The notes: generated from the sequence alone by a model not told the origin. Counted from the stretch's first letter, positions 24,190-36,370 are shown. The stretch: DNA of 64,000 bases from Breviolum minutum Mf 1.05b.01 (GCA_000507305.1 DF239787.1:106866-170865); one strand, 5' to 3'. Made by a program: numbers and translations.

Positions 24190-24788
24190 CGCAAAGGTGA
24201 GGGTATTAAGAGATATTTGACCAGATGTTCCTACGATGTTACATGCCATGAATGCAGGACAACTCAATGAGAGGTGAGCTGAAACGGGATCTGAGTTTTT
24301 CTGAGTTGGTTGAGTTGTTTTTTGTTTTTTTTTGAGACGTTTGGACGGGTCGCTGTTTTGTAAATCGTTTTTCTTTTGTGGCCATTTGGGATCGCAGCTC
24401 AGGGAGCATGAAGGGTGTAAGCGAGAGGTAGAAAGGGCCAAACGCCGCCACGCGTGGCCGTCCCTCGACGTGTTTGAGTGCTTGAACGAGTTTGGATGAG
24501 TTGGGTGCTGGTAGCTAGCGGCAATTTATGCTTCACAGCTAGTGACTCCTAGGATCTTCCTTTGCCGGACACCTTGCTTCTCCTGCCAGGCATGCGATAT
24601 GCGCCCGTGGATACTTCTCCTTGTCCTGGAGCCAAGCAGCCGGAGGGTTGGATGTTGAAGGAGATAATGAAGGTAGATGGTTGAGGGTTCAGTCTCTGAA
24701 TGTTGCCTGCTTTCGTATGGATCATGGCTGTGGATGTAGTCACTGTAGTTCTTGCAAATGGCCTTTCACAAGCTGTCCCCCAATCTGA
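24190..24788. other. No gene recognised
   Basis: Intron-like sequence after the microsatellite, with T-rich runs near 24300-24340. No exon-like reading. Confidence 0.4.
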
Positions 24789-24898
24789 GGCTTGCCTGAG
24801 CGCTCTAATACCAAGAGCAGCTTCATGGCTTCTAGTCCCTTGGCGTTTGAATCATCGAAACTGTCGGAACTCCGGGTGGACATCAGAGAATGATTTTT
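24789..24898 (+). CDS. Possible exon
   Basis: The frame reads LPERSNTKSSFMASSPLAFE, then SSKLSELRVDIRE and a TGA at about 24896. The balanced composition and an internal ACCAAG acceptor-like site suggest coding. No family recognised. Confidence 0.25.
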
Positions 24899-27447
24899 GA
24901 CGTCAATGGTGACGGTATTTGGGATCCTGTGTAGACATGACATAGCCAAACCTCGTCGTATTTTTCTTCCATTTTTGGTAGCTGAAAACACACATCCTTG
25001 GACTCGAGTGGTCAGTGACCCTGATCAATAAGAGTCTCATGGAAGCTCTTCGAGCTCTTCGAGCCTAGTGTCTGCATGTGTTTGGACGTCTCCGAATCTT
25101 CCAAGCTCTAGAAGCTTATCCACTCAACCCAAAACTATCCTGTATGAGTTGGAAACTGCAACTTGAAACCAGGTGTGTTGAAAGTGTGAAAGGCCATCGC
25201 ATGACATTCACTTCGCATCACTTCGCACTGAGCTCTCGACACACTCTCCACGCCTCCAAGTTCTGTCCCCGCATGCCGCAGGTCAACGCAACAGGACAAG
25301 CTTCCGACCTCTGTGTGACACCTGTGATAGACATGGAGACATGCAGCAACCGCCGATATGAAACCAACAGGAAACATGATACATTTTGAGACGTTTTTGT
25401 AACAATATTTAAGCTCTTTGGGGGTAAGAAAATGACTCTACTGACTAATTGAAACCGTCCTGTAATGCATTTTCGTGGAGGGTTGTGATGATCGCGGACT
25501 ACTGCCTCTTGAATTCAAGATCCGACAGACATCCAGAAACCTAAACCAGCCCTTTGAAACATGCCCAAGCAAATGTGATGCTTATTGGCAGGGACATGAC
25601 GTGTGTGACTGCGTGCTCGTATTGCCTCCTGCTGGAATGACAGATCAATGATAGATCCTCCTGTGACCTGCTGGAATGACATGTCAGTATGAATCTGAAT
25701 TATTCTGAATCTGTCTGCACACACAATGCTTGAGTCTTTCTAGTTCAATGGTGTTCAATGGTGTTGAATGGTGTTCAATGCGTCTTTGCCCTGTTTCCAA
25801 GAGAGGTAGCTTGTGCCTCCCATGACAGGAGACATCCAGTTGCTAGGTGCCTTGGACATCGATCCTTCTTATGCCCCTTGGACGGTTGAAGCGATTAGTT
25901 GGCGGGTGACTTGGTACATTTGGGTCGCATTGCGACAAGTTGCTTATCTCGCTAGCATTAGCAAATTATCATAGAATAATAACATGCACTAGACTAGACT
26001 AATTTTTAAATAGATACTGAAGCAAAATGAAGTGGTCTATTCACACATTTTTTCACAAGAGATAGGATTGACCAATTGGTGTCGTGCACCAGTCTCGTGG
26101 TGCTGCACACTTCGAATTTTCATGAATTGGATTGTTGTTTGGTCTTAAATGGAATCTTAGCCTGACGTGAAAGTGATGGAGATAGGTAAGTTTTATGTAT
26201 GAGTTTCTGGTGGCAGGGCAGGAGATTCAGAGCCAGGGAGCAGTGAAGTGATTGGCACACTGTTGATGCCAGACCTTTTTGAAGCCGCATGACACTGTTT
26301 GCAAAGCCATTTGCGAACATATCTAGGAACGCAGGATGCATGAGCAGTGCATTTTGATGCATGCAATGCATGCTGTGTCTCTGTACAAGTGTGAGCCCAT
26401 TTGCATCCATTTGCATCAATTTTGCAGTGAATTTCCGGCACGCCAAGGCAGTGAATTCACGGCTCTCGCTGAAACAGTTGGGAGCCAAGAGTTCAGAGTT
26501 TTCTTCACTGGGTGGTTTATTATTTCTTGCTTCAGCACGTAGGGTTTCGGTTTTTGTAGTTTTTTTAGTATGTATTATATATATATATATATTAGGTATA
26601 CACAGTATAGATACGTTTTTCTACATTTTTCTACCTTCAAAACCACAATCCCCAAGTTGAAGTCGTGTGTGCCTCCAAGGTCCGGCGCTAGCTTGTGGGA
26701 TATTGTCGCCGAGGAGAAAATGCTTGAAGGCAGAAGGAAAGAACAACAATTAGCCGCTATAATTAGCCTATGCGTACTATACTAGCCTTGACTGCTCTAG
26801 AAACTATAGAGAGACATAGAGAGACAAAACTAACTGAAAACTTGGATCAAAGGACGAAGATAGAAATGAAAGAGAGCAGAATGAAGTCAAGAATAATCTA
26901 ACAAGGAAAAACACTGCAGAAGAGAAGAGGATCTGTGTAAAACAAATGATTTCAATCGGATTAATGACGGAAAAGGACGCAATCAGTGCAATCAGAAAGC
27001 TGACATCAGACTCATTACTTTGCTATACCCCCCAAATTGCACATGCCAAACTTGCGGTATGTTGTTTCTTCTTGTGCTGGTGTAGGTTTTTGAGTCTTTT
27101 TGTCAGTTCGCACGGACACTGGAAGACGCCAAACATTGACCTTCTCTTGCTGCAAGATCCAATACAGCACACGTAGGCCTCGCGAGACGTGAGATGTGCG
27201 GTCATTTGGACTGTCCTCCGACTGCCTTCCCAGGACAACTACGCGCCAGGCGACCTTGTTTTCCGTTCGCCGTTCGGTGGAGCATTTGCGTCTCTTGGAA
27301 GCACGAAGTTCAGGTTGCCCGCCGTCCTGCTGAAGTGGTGTAGCAGGGTAGCAAGCAACGACTTTGTGCCATGGATTGATACCTCAAATTATGTGACTTT
27401 GTTCTTTCATTTGTCCTTTAACTTCAAAGTGAGACAGTCTTTGTAGC
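24899..27447. other. No gene recognised; AT microsatellite
   Basis: A (TA)n tract lies at 26576-26593. Short near-tandem GTTCAATGGT repeats lie at 25742-25780. A GC-richer patch at 27235-27340 could hold an exon (DLVFRSPFGGAFASLGSTKF) with faint likeness to the 12-residue family, but its boundaries are unclear. Confidence 0.35.
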
Positions 27448-27556
27448 TCTTCGCAGCTCCTATCACTGTGGAGCTTCCAGGTTTTGAGACTCTTGGATTC
27501 AAGCTTCAAGAATCGAAGGATTTCGTTGAACCGGATGAAACCGTTCAGGTTCCTCC
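27448..27556 (+). CDS. Possible exon of the 27-31 kb gene
   Basis: After TTTGTAG the frame reads LFAAPITVELPGFETLGFKL, then QESKDFVEPDETVQ, with a possible donor at GTTCAG, then GTTCC. The FETLGFKLQESKDF spacing resembles the FGxTLSVxD repeat of the exons that follow, so it may be the first visible exon of that gene. Confidence 0.35.
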
Positions 27557-27894
27557 ATGGTTGTGGCACCATTGAAACGGTTAATGTATATCAGGATAAG
27601 AATGTCACAAAATGGGTTTGCATGGGCCTCATGTTGATTATGCTTGATTTAAGGCTCTCGCAAGACGACCAAGCTTACCTCAACACAACCCTCTCGGTGT
27701 TGAATGAGGCAGTTGCTGCAAGCGGATCTTGTGGAACGGTTGTATAAACTTTGTTTAAACCGCCTTTACATTTTATCTTTTTGCATCAAAATCATCAAAG
27801 GCTGAGATTTCAAGCTAGAAAAATCCGAAGAAACGTTTGGAGTTGCTACAATCCCTGTGGGTTGCTATGAGTTGGACCGATGCTTCGACTCCAG

Positions 27895-27950
27895 GTAAAC
27901 TTAGGCGGCTCCTTGTCGGTCTTCGACTCGGCACCTTGGCTTCAGCGATT
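27895..27950 (+). CDS. FGGTLSV-type repeat exon candidate
   Basis: This reads VNLGGSLSVFDSAPW, a clean 12-residue unit of the subtype (G-G-S/T-L-S-V-x-D) found in neighbouring fragments. A CCAG precedes it. Where similarity ends on the right is unclear. Confidence 0.4.
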
Positions 27951-28279
27951 TGTGCGAATCGGAAAGATCCAACTTCTCCAACTCGCAACCCAAATTTCAG
28001 TCGTCTCAACTGTTTGCACGATGGGAGTTGAATGTGACTTGGTGTGGCTTTTGGGTTTATATATGTGTTAAAAATATGTACAATACAATACATTACTAGG
28101 TGCTGGTTTCAAATATTTTTTATTTTCACCCCTACCTGGGGAAGATTCCCATTTTGACAAATATTTTTCAGAAAGGTTGAAACCACCAACTAGATTACAA
28201 TACATACTATATATAATATACGTATGTCTCAATCATTTTTGAATTTAAATCTGTGAATCTGAGAGGGAAAACATTGGAA

Positions 28280-28405
28280 AGCATTGGAAATTTGATGAAA
28301 GTTGAGGCCGTGTTCAATAGCACCGTCTCGGCCTTTGATGCCGCCAATTTGGGCGGCACTTTGTCCGTGTCCGGAACACAGATGGCAAATGGAGTTGGCA
28401 AAGTC
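28280..28405 (+). CDS. FGGTLSV-type repeat exon candidate
   Basis: The frame reads GNLMKVEAVFNSTVSAFDAA, then NLGGTLSVSGTQMANGVGKV and a TAG at 28406. Three 12-residue units (GNLMKVEAVFN, STVSAFDAANLG, GTLSVSGTQMAN) align without gaps. This pattern resembles the G-x-L-x-V 12-residue beta-solenoid repeats of fibre and adhesin proteins. That is a family-level resemblance only. Confidence 0.5.
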
Positions 28406-28409
28406 TAGA

Positions 28410-29218
28410 CTTTGGTGAACATTTAAAGTTTGTGAAATTCTTTTGGCCCATCAGACATTTGCAGGTGCAACATCAATAGAAGATTATAATGGAAGCTTCT
28501 AAAAGCACTCCTTGAATGTACTTGAATGTGAATAATAGCTCCAAAACGCTGGAACAACTCAGAAATTTGTTTCCGCAAAGGGCCAATGCATTGTACGACT
28601 TCTTGCAAAAAGAATGTTGGGTGTTTGACATGTCTATCCTAGTTTTGACTGCAACGCGGCCGAGGTACGATGAAGCTATTTTAGGTACGTGGTTTATATG
28701 TGGCTTTGTTGTTTTGGGCGGCTTCCACATCCCAAATTTGACCTCAAGTTCCTCGCGGAATCCGCAACTTAAAAAAACACTGAAAGCATGTGAAAAAGCT
28801 GCATGTTCTCCTTTCTAGATTTTGTTTACTATTCTCTTGACATCCATCATTTTCTCCAACAACGTTTGCTTTGGGGTTTTCAGCCATAGTAAAGGTCATG
28901 GGGCTAACTTGCATGCTTGTTTTGTGGGGTTCTTTGGGGCGGCTGTGGCTTCAGAAAAGGTCTTGTCTCCTAGTCTTGTACGGTTGTCATTGCGACTGCT
29001 GCTACGGGGTCTTAGATCATTAGACAGTGCAAGTGCTAGCTACTGCAAGATAGCAAGCCTAAAAAGGCACTTGAGAATATTTTGGAGACCAGTTCAGTTT
29101 TACTGAACTTACTGAACATTTTGGATTTGCAAGGGATATGCATGCTGTCCCCCTACCCAAAAAATCATAAAAGATCCAGACTCCTCAAAGATGATGTTCT
29201 GATATGTGCTGCCTGCAG
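28410..29218. other. Probable intron sequence
   Basis: No firm exon. Two open readings (around 28560-28680 and 28930-29040) contain hydrophobic/Arg strings weakly like the repeat but lack the 12-residue register. Confidence 0.35.
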
Positions 29219-29455
29219 GTCGCACACTTTATGTGGGTGGACATGGCAATCTAGCCTCTACGGTGTCCATTTTGGACAGAGTCGGGGCCCACGACGACAA
29301 CAGTACAGCAGGGACATGCAGCGACTCTGAGATTGTGCACCTGTATGATATCAGAATGGGTCTGCTCAACAAAAAAAATGAACGGATCGTAAAGAAAATT
29401 TGGTGTTTCACCCTGGGTAAAGTGGAGACAAGAAGCTACGTTCCCATCAAGATGT
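29219..29455 (+). CDS. Exon candidate with repeat start
   Basis: After an acceptor (GCCTGCAG, then GTCGC) the frame reads RTLYVGGHGNLASTVSILDR, then a non-repeat, charged stretch to a TAA at about 29455. RTLYVGGHGNLA and STVSILDRVGAH are two units of the series. The charged part may be intron read-through. Confidence 0.4.
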
Positions 29456-29908
29456 AAGGACTGCATGATACAGAATGACAGTATCCAATCCAAATCTAAA
29501 GACAAACTGCTTTTAGCTTTCAAGCGATTACACGGTTTGAAAGGTGCAATTTTTTCAAAAGCAAATCCGACTTACCTTACCATGCACATAGGTCGATCAT
29601 CCATGTAATGTGGTGATCGATATTTGCTTGGTCACAGTCAGTGTCAGCAACCTGCAGAATACAGTATGTCATACTCAAAGTATATCATTGTATGACGTAC
29701 AATATTGTCATATCAAGGTGAATGTCATCAACTGAAAGATTCCAAGTTTAAAGGTCGAGTGTGACAGATGATAGTGAGGGAGAACTGAAAAAGATCTTAA
29801 CTTGGTTCAATTTACATCAATTTACCTCTTCACTTGGTTCAACCCTTCAACCCTTCAACCCTCGATCCTCCGTTTTGCTTGTTCTCCCGACAAAGTTCCG
29901 CACGCAAG

Positions 29909-30017
29909 GTCACCTTTGGCAGCTCCATGGAGATCTTCGGTGATACCGTCATGTACGGCATGGGCACCCAACGTGCCCGACAGCAAGGTCACCATGCCTT
30001 GTACGAAACAACTCTAA
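29909..30017 (+). CDS. Repeat exon candidate
   Basis: After CGCAAG the frame reads VTFGSSMEIFGDTVMYGMGT, then QRARQQGHH. The FGSSMEI, FGDTVMYG and MGT elements link the FGGTLSV subtype with the YGM subtype of the big arrays. Confidence 0.45.
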
Positions 30018-30161
30018 GACCAAACCATCCCAAGATGTCAAGATGCTAGCATATTATGTCATATGTGGGCTCATATGAGTCATATGCCAAACTTTTTTAA
30101 ATCTAAAATCAACAAATACTCAAGGATTGCTTTGTTCCAAGTCTCACAACTCCGTGCCTAG

Positions 30162-30290
30162 GTCACAGGTTCTCCCTGCAGAACAAATGCGAATTTGGAG
30201 ACACCTTGTCCGTCACATCCTTCGCGCATTTAGGCACCCTTGCTGTTTGGGACAATGTGCTTTGGCACACTGGCACAACTACATATTTTT
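30162..30290 (+). CDS. Repeat exon candidate
   Basis: After GTGCCTAG the frame reads HRFSLQNKCEFGDTLSVTSF, then AHLGTLAVWDNVLWHTG. The 12-residue register is exact through GDTLSVTSFAHL and GTLAVWDNVLWHT. The frame stays open to a TAG at 30359, but repeat content ends near 30290, so a donor is expected there. Confidence 0.5.
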
Positions 30291-30440
30291 CAAGTATTTC
30301 CACGGATTTGCTGAGGAAAACCTTGGCTTGGTTCTTGGTTCCCGGTTCAGGTCAAAATTAGTCACATTGCTTACAAGGGCTCAAATTACATATTTAAACT
30401 TTGGGCAGGTAGCTGTTGCTTTTGGTGGCTGTTGTGGCAC

Positions 30441-30537
30441 AGGTTCCGCGCTGTCCATTTTCGGCGTTGTACAGTTTGGAAATACGCTCTCCATCAAGGA
30501 CTCTGTGGCAGAGAAATTGCAGATCAAAGCTGTATAG
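30441..30537 (+). CDS. Repeat exon candidate
   Basis: After TGGCACAG the frame reads GSALSIFGVVQFGNTLSIKD, then SVAEKLQIKAV and a TAG at 30535. Two exact 12-residue units. This is the most typical FGNTLSIKDSV form in the window. Confidence 0.5.
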
Positions 30538-30886
30538 AATCACCTATGAACTGCTTCATACTGACATTGGAGAGTGCTTTGTAATCAGCATCACTAACCT
30601 TGAGGTCTATCTTTTCCCGATGTTGCTCAATGCCACACGCCAAGTGTTGATGATGGATGATTATGGTGTTTGCACTTGGTGTCCATACGATCCATCATGA
30701 CTCATATTCCTTAACCGAACCTATTTCCGTCTACCTATTAGACTGTGGAAGTTATTGCAGTGGCTAAAGGGACGCAAATTGCAGGGACGCTTGGTACGAA
30801 TCTCTACACACTGACTAGCTGACTAGCATTCTGCAAATCTTTTGAACGGGGGGTAGGCATTTTCTCACAAGTTCTCTCACGTTCAG

Positions 30887-31010
30887 CTGACATTCGAGTT
30901 GAGGACTTTGCCTCCCTAGGGAGTTCCTTGTCGGTGGCGAGCTTCACGCGATTGGGCAGTTTTGTGTCACAGACGCAAAGTGCACGTCCGGGCAGCTCAG
31001 AGTGTCGGAA
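30887..31010 (+). CDS. Repeat exon candidate close to idealised unit
   Basis: After GTTCAG the frame reads ADIRVEDFASLGSSLSVASF, then TRLGSFVSQTQSARPGSS. DFASLGSSLSVASFTRLGS is nearly the idealised unit. Its CpG-containing Arg codons are intact, in contrast to block 2, which begins about 0.9 kb downstream. Confidence 0.5.
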
Positions 31011-31289
31011 GCAGCTCTGCCAAAGGAGATTTTTCCTAAGGAGATTTCGTGTTTTTCCCTCTAGTCAGGCACGGGCGGATATGGGCGGTGTCCCAGTGCT
31101 GCGGTTTCTCTATAGCAGCACCTTCATGACCACAGGTTTGAATCAGCTTCTAGCGCTTCTAGTGACGCTTCCTGTTTGTATGTGTTTCTTCCTTCCCTAG
31201 TTCTTACAGTTCTTACAGAGTCCTCACCTCTACAAAATCACTGATGACGTGACTTATGACTTACGAGACGAACCCTTTGAACTGAGGTT

Positions 31290-31415
31290 TGGGAAGCTCG
31301 CTGCTAGTGCTGAGCTTCAGTGATTTTGGCTTCTTCATGTCAGTACGGAGTTTGAGCCGATCTGGGAGTGCTCCATCTATCTACGGTTTGAGTTGCTTGG
31401 TAGCAAGACACAGAG
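31290..31415 (+). CDS. Repeat exon candidate just upstream of block 2
   Basis: The frame reads LGSSLLVLSFSDFGFFMSVR, then SLSRSGSAPSIYGLSC, without a stop in the repeat. It has the full superunit order (SDFG, VRSLSRSG, IYGLSC). A 0.45-kb non-repeat stretch separates it from block 2. Confidence 0.5.
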
Positions 31416-31871
31416 AATTGTCATGTCATGTCCATCTTGCCACCTAGCTCACAAGATCTTATGATGGTGCTTTCCTGTCCACCCAACATATTGCAATTAT
31501 ACTTCGATCACTGATCACTACTAGTATATACAAGTCTGTACTGATTATATATTTATTATTAATTGATATATTGTATGTCAATATTTTGAATAAGTTAAGG
31601 TCTCATGCTAAGAAGTCAGCTCATGACAGTGCAAACTATTTCACATCTTGCACATTCTGGTTGTGCCAAGGCCCTCAAAATGAAGTGTACCGCAGCATAT
31701 AGGAAATGGATAGAAAGGTTTGTTTAGGATGAAAGTGTCCAAACTGATGCAGCCTGGCGTGATGTAACATGGTAGATCATCGTGTCATAGACTGACACCC
31801 TCACACCCTGACACCCTGACACACCAGCCTCATGCAACTGCATCTTAACCGAGGTTGACTGGACACTTCAC
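31416..31871. other. AT-rich interruption
   Basis: Non-repeat sequence between two repeat segments, with short tandem ACACCCTG-like copies at 31796-31822. Intron-like. Confidence 0.4.
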
Positions 31872-33226
31872 CTTCAGCCTCAGACTTTGCAGATATTGGG
31901 AGCTCATTTTCCCCACGGACGCTCTCGTGATGTGGATTTTCACCATCAGCCTATGGCATGAGTCGTCCAGAATTTTGCCCATCGACCTTGGATTTTTCAC
32001 ATTTCGGATCATCCGCATCCTTGAGAGGTTGGTCCCAGTCGGGCAGCATCATGTCCACCTACGGAATGGCATGTCTCGGCAGTTTTTTGTTTATCTTAGA
32101 TTGGTGCCACCTGGGATTCTTATCGTCTTTGAAAAGTTCCGCCTGATTCGGGTTTTCAGTTTTACTCTACAGCACTCTGCGCCTCGGAAGCGCCTCGTCA
32201 GCTTTGGACTTTACCAGCTTTGGTCCTTCGTCATTGGCTCAGAATCTCGGGCGATTTGGCTCATCCACTTTTGTGTACTCATGCGCACGATCGGGCTCAA
32301 CTCCTTCTTTGTTGGATCTTACAAATTTTGGAAAATCCGTATTTGTTCGTAGTTATGTTCATCTAGGTTTTCTGGTTTTACTCTATGGCATGTCTCGACC
32401 TGAATTCATGACACCCGTCTTAGATTATTTGCATCTGGGATTTTCTTCATTCCTTCGTGGACTCGTTTGACTTGGCTTTGTGATGTTTATATATGGCGTT
32501 ACTCGCCTTGGGTTGGTCTTGTTGGCAATGGATCACGTGAATACTGGGCCAGCGTCGCCCTTGCATTTCTTTGCTCGGCTCGGCTTGTTGACGTTTGTCT
32601 ATGGTGCGAGCCGTTTGGGATCTGCATTGTTTGTGTTGGACTCTGCTAGTGTGGAATCGTTCATGTCCTCGGGAAGCTTCCTACACTTAGGTCTTTTGTT
32701 ACCAATGTATGGATTAGCTCGGCCTGGATCTCCACCTTTGGTCTTGGACTTCGCCATGGTCGGATCTGTAACATTGCTCCAGGCTTTTGTGCATTTAGCA
32801 GGAGAATTGTCAGTTTATGGCTTGGGTTGATCGGGCTTCAGTTTGCCAGTCCTTGACCACGTGAATGTTGGTTCCTTGCCTTCACTTCGGAGTTTCTCTC
32901 AACCCGGTTCTTGCCTCTTTGCATGGGGCATGTCGCGCCTGGGCCTTGCGCCGTCGGCTTTCGATAAAGCAGAATCGGGCAGCGGCATCTCTGTCGCAAG
33001 CTTTGCTCGCCTTGGACTCATCTTGTCAGTCTATGGCTTGTCGTGGTCAGGAGGATTTCTTTCAGTCCCAGACCTTGTGTCCATTGACTTTTCCCTACTT
33101 ATGAGGGGCCCTGTTTGTCTGGAGCTGTCGCTTTCACTCTTTGGCTGCAACGTCTTAGGCAGTCCGACATTGGCCATCGATTTTGTACCTCCTGGATTCA
33201 TGACGTTTTTGCACTGCCCCGCTTAG

Positions 33227-34846
33227 TTGGGATCATTCACGTCCACATACGGTATGGCACGGCTGGATTTATTTCTACTTGTCCCAGATCCCTCTCATAT
33301 TGACCCTGTGATGCTCTTGAGAGAAATGGTATGTCCAGGTTTCTCAGTCTTCACGTATGGCATGGCACGGCCTGGTCCATCATCATCAGCTCCTGACTTT
33401 TTGAGTCTGGAGTCCTTGGTGCTACTGCAAGCATCAGTGAGAACCGGCTCGGTTCTGTTGGTTTATGGTTTGGCAAAGCTTGGCTTCAACCTGCTGATCC
33501 TTGACTTTGCACATACGGAGTTTGCATTTCTTGTCAGAGCCTTGGCTCGGTTTGGATTTTTGCTATCAGTTTATGGCATGACATGCCTTGGCTTCGTTCC
33601 ATTGGTGTTGAGCTTGGCGAGTTTCGGATTGTCACCTTTGGTGGGTGCATATGCGAGGTTTGCCATGGGTCAACTGGTTCATGGACCAACTCGACTGGGC
33701 TTGTTGTTGTCAGTACCTGACTCCTTAAAGTTGGGCAGTTCTTCGTTGTTGCAAGGCTTCGTTTATTTCGGCTCAACTTTGTTGGTCTTTGGTGTGGCTT
33801 GTTTGGAATCGAGTCTGTTGGCATTGGATTTCCTCCATTTGGACTTCTTGATGCCTTCACATAGCATGGCATGCTTTGACCCTGCCGCTTCACTCTTTGG
33901 TGTCATGAGGTTGGGAGTTGCTACGTTAGTCTTCGACTTTTCAAGTTTTGGACCTATGTTGTTGCTCCATGGTTTCATGTGTATGGACTCTGTGCTGTTT
34001 GTCTACGGCATGTCATGTCTTGAGTCCTCACTCTCCACCATGGATTTCGTCCACTTGGAGAGTCCTTTGTTCTTACAAGGTCCTTATCATGTGGGATCAT
34101 TTCTATCTGTCTTTGGACTGGTTTGGATAGATCTGGTGCTTTCAGTCCTGGATCATTTGAGCTTGGGCTCCTTTTTGTTCACAAGATCAAGCGTTTACCT
34201 TGAACCTGTCTTGTCAGTGTATGGCATGTCATGCCTTGGATTGTTGCTGTTTGTACTGGACTTCCTCCATCCTGGCTTTACCTTGTCACCGCAAGGTTCT
34301 GGACACATGGGCTTGCCTCTCTTGATCTTCGGCATGGCAAGATTAGGACCTTTGCTTTTGGCTCTTGACTCTGCTCACTTGGACTCATTGTTGTTGTCAA
34401 GAGGTTCCCTTTATTTCGGCTTCACTTTGCCGGCCTTTGGCATGTGCCGGCTGGATCCTGTGGTGCTGGTGTTAGATTCTATTCATCTTGGCAGCTCCTC
34501 GTCCTCACAAGTTCATAGCTGTTCTGGACCTCTGCTGTTTTTGTTCGCAATGAGTCGCTTGGGCTTTTCCTTGTTGGTTTTAGACTTTGTTTCGATGGGA
34601 TTCGCATCGTTGCCGAAAAGCTCTGCATGCCTCGGTTCAGCATTGTTGGTCTATGGCTTCTCAAGCCCTGGACCGATGCCATCCGCCTCAGACTTTGTTC
34701 GATTTGAACTTTTCACATTTCTACGATCCTTTGCTTGCCTCGACTTCACCCTGCTAGTTTATGGCACATCACGCCTTGGCTCGAGCCTCTCGGTGCCAGA
34801 TTTCTTGATCTTGGGTTTGTTGTTGCCACTGAGGAGCTTTGCTTGA
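33227..34846 (+). CDS. Stop-free stretch of block 2 (539 codons)
   Basis: Lies between the array's single TAG (33224) and a TGA (34844): 45 units with exact 36-nt spacing. At the LRS site I read Arg, Gln, His, Lys and Gly only. At the SFAx site I read Cys, Tyr, His, Arg, Ser and finally a stop. Tyr fits two successive transitions from CGT/CGC. There is no start-codon context; it is an internal segment. Confidence 0.35.
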   Translation: MGSFTSTYGMARLDLFLLVPDPSHIDPVMLLREMVCPGFSVFTYGMARPGPSSSAPDFLSLESLVLLQASVRTGSVLLVYGLAKLGFNLLILDFAHTEFAFLVRALARFGFLLSVYGMTCLGFVPLVLSLASFGLSPLVGAYARFAMGQLVHGPTRLGLLLSVPDSLKLGSSSLLQGFVYFGSTLLVFGVACLESSLLALDFLHLDFLMPSHSMACFDPAASLFGVMRLGVATLVFDFSSFGPMLLLHGFMCMDSVLFVYGMSCLESSLSTMDFVHLESPLFLQGPYHVGSFLSVFGLVWIDLVLSVLDHLSLGSFLFTRSSVYLEPVLSVYGMSCLGLLLFVLDFLHPGFTLSPQGSGHMGLPLLIFGMARLGPLLLALDSAHLDSLLLSRGSLYFGFTLPAFGMCRLDPVVLVLDSIHLGSSSSSQVHSCSGPLLFLFAMSRLGFSLLVLDFVSMGFASLPKSSACLGSALLVYGFSSPGPMPSASDFVRFELFTFLRSFACLDFTLLVYGTSRLGSSLSVPDFLILGLLLPLRSFA

Positions 34847-36370
34847 TTTGGCTTATTGGCACCACTTTATGGCATGACACGAACTGACAGTGGACTCTTT
34901 ATACTTGACCTTCTGCATTCGGACTTTCTGATGTCACTTCAAACTATGTGTTGCTTTGATTTAAGCTTATCGATCTATGGTCTTTCTTGGATTGGTTCGG
35001 TGCTGTTGGTCCTTGACCTCGTGACCATGAGCTCATCTTTTCCGCTTCGGTCGTACATGTGTGCAGGTTCATCTATTTTGGTCTATGGCCTGATGTGGCT
35101 CGGATCCACGTTGTTGGCCTTGCACGTGGCAAGCTTGGGCTTTTCATTGTTTTTGCGGGCATACATGTACGTTGGCCTCACACCTTTAGCTTACGGTCTT
35201 TCCCGAGCAGAGCTTCCACTTTTGGTACTTGATCATGTGAATGTTGGCAGTCCGTTGTCTCCTAGAGCCTCAGGCTATTTGGGTCGCAGTTCGTTGGTAT
35301 ATGGTGTGACTTGTCTAGGCTTGTCGATGTCGATCTTGGACTGGGTTCAAATGGAATTTGCAGCATCTTTGCATGGATCGGTGCACCTGGAGAGTAGCTT
35401 GCCCGTCTTTGGGATAGCGCGGCTAGACCCATCCCTATCGATTCTTAGCTACGCCAACCCAGGCTCCTCCTCGCTCTTGCGAGGTCTCATGTGGATTGAC
35501 TCGCCACCTCTAGTTTATGGAGTAGCCTGATTAGGATTGCCATTTTTGATTCTGGATCTCGTGCATTTGGGCTTCCAATTATCGATACATGGATTAGTGC
35601 GACCTTGTTCGTTTTTGTTGGCATATGGTATGACATGACTGGGAAGTGCAATGTCTGCCCTTGACTACGTCCACCTGGGCTTGGTATTGCCGCTTCGCAC
35701 GTACAATTGCTTCGGTTTCTTCACATCAATCTATGGCATGGCATGATCAGGTTCCCTTCTGCTGGTGCTTGACTTCATCCATTTAGACTCGCCGCTTCTA
35801 CCAAGAGCTCTTGGCCGGATTGGTCTTGCCTCGTCTGCTTTTGGCATGATTTGATTGGAGGCATTGATGCTGACATCGGACCATGCCAGACTAAGTTTCT
35901 TTTCGCTACTGCAAGGATTTGCATGTATGGATCTTACGCTGCTTGCCTATGGCATGTCCAGAACTGGAGATTCACTGCTAATACCTGATTTTTGCACTGT
36001 GGACTTTTTGATATTTGTAAAGGGCCTTGTCAAACCAGGTTTGATGCCACTGGTCTTTGGGATGTCCTGCTTGGATTTGCTTCTATCGACTCCTGATGTC
36101 ATCCACATGGGATCTGCGATGTTGATGAAGAACCTCATGCGTCCAGAGCCCGTGTTGTCGATGTATGGATGCAGCCTCTTGGAACTGTCGCTTTTGGTGT
36201 CAGATCTCTGTACCTTTGAATCCGTGTTGCTACTCAGAAGCTTTGCTTGCATGGGGAGTCAGATGTCTATGTATGGTGTGACTTGAATGGGTCCCTTATT
36301 GTCGGCTCTTGACCTCACTACCTTGGGGAGCTTATTGTCCTCTCAAACCTATGCCTGAATCGACTCAGGT

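Noticed and set aside
23616-24194. Minus-strand ORFs of poly-Phe/Leu/Ser/His over the microsatellite
   Set aside because: Homopolymeric translation of a triplet microsatellite, open in every frame; no evidence of coding.
26120-26488. Minus-strand 122-codon ORF with Met/His/Cys-rich repeats
   Set aside because: Generated by TGCAT-type short repeats (TTTGCATCCATTTGCATC); low complexity and no domain.
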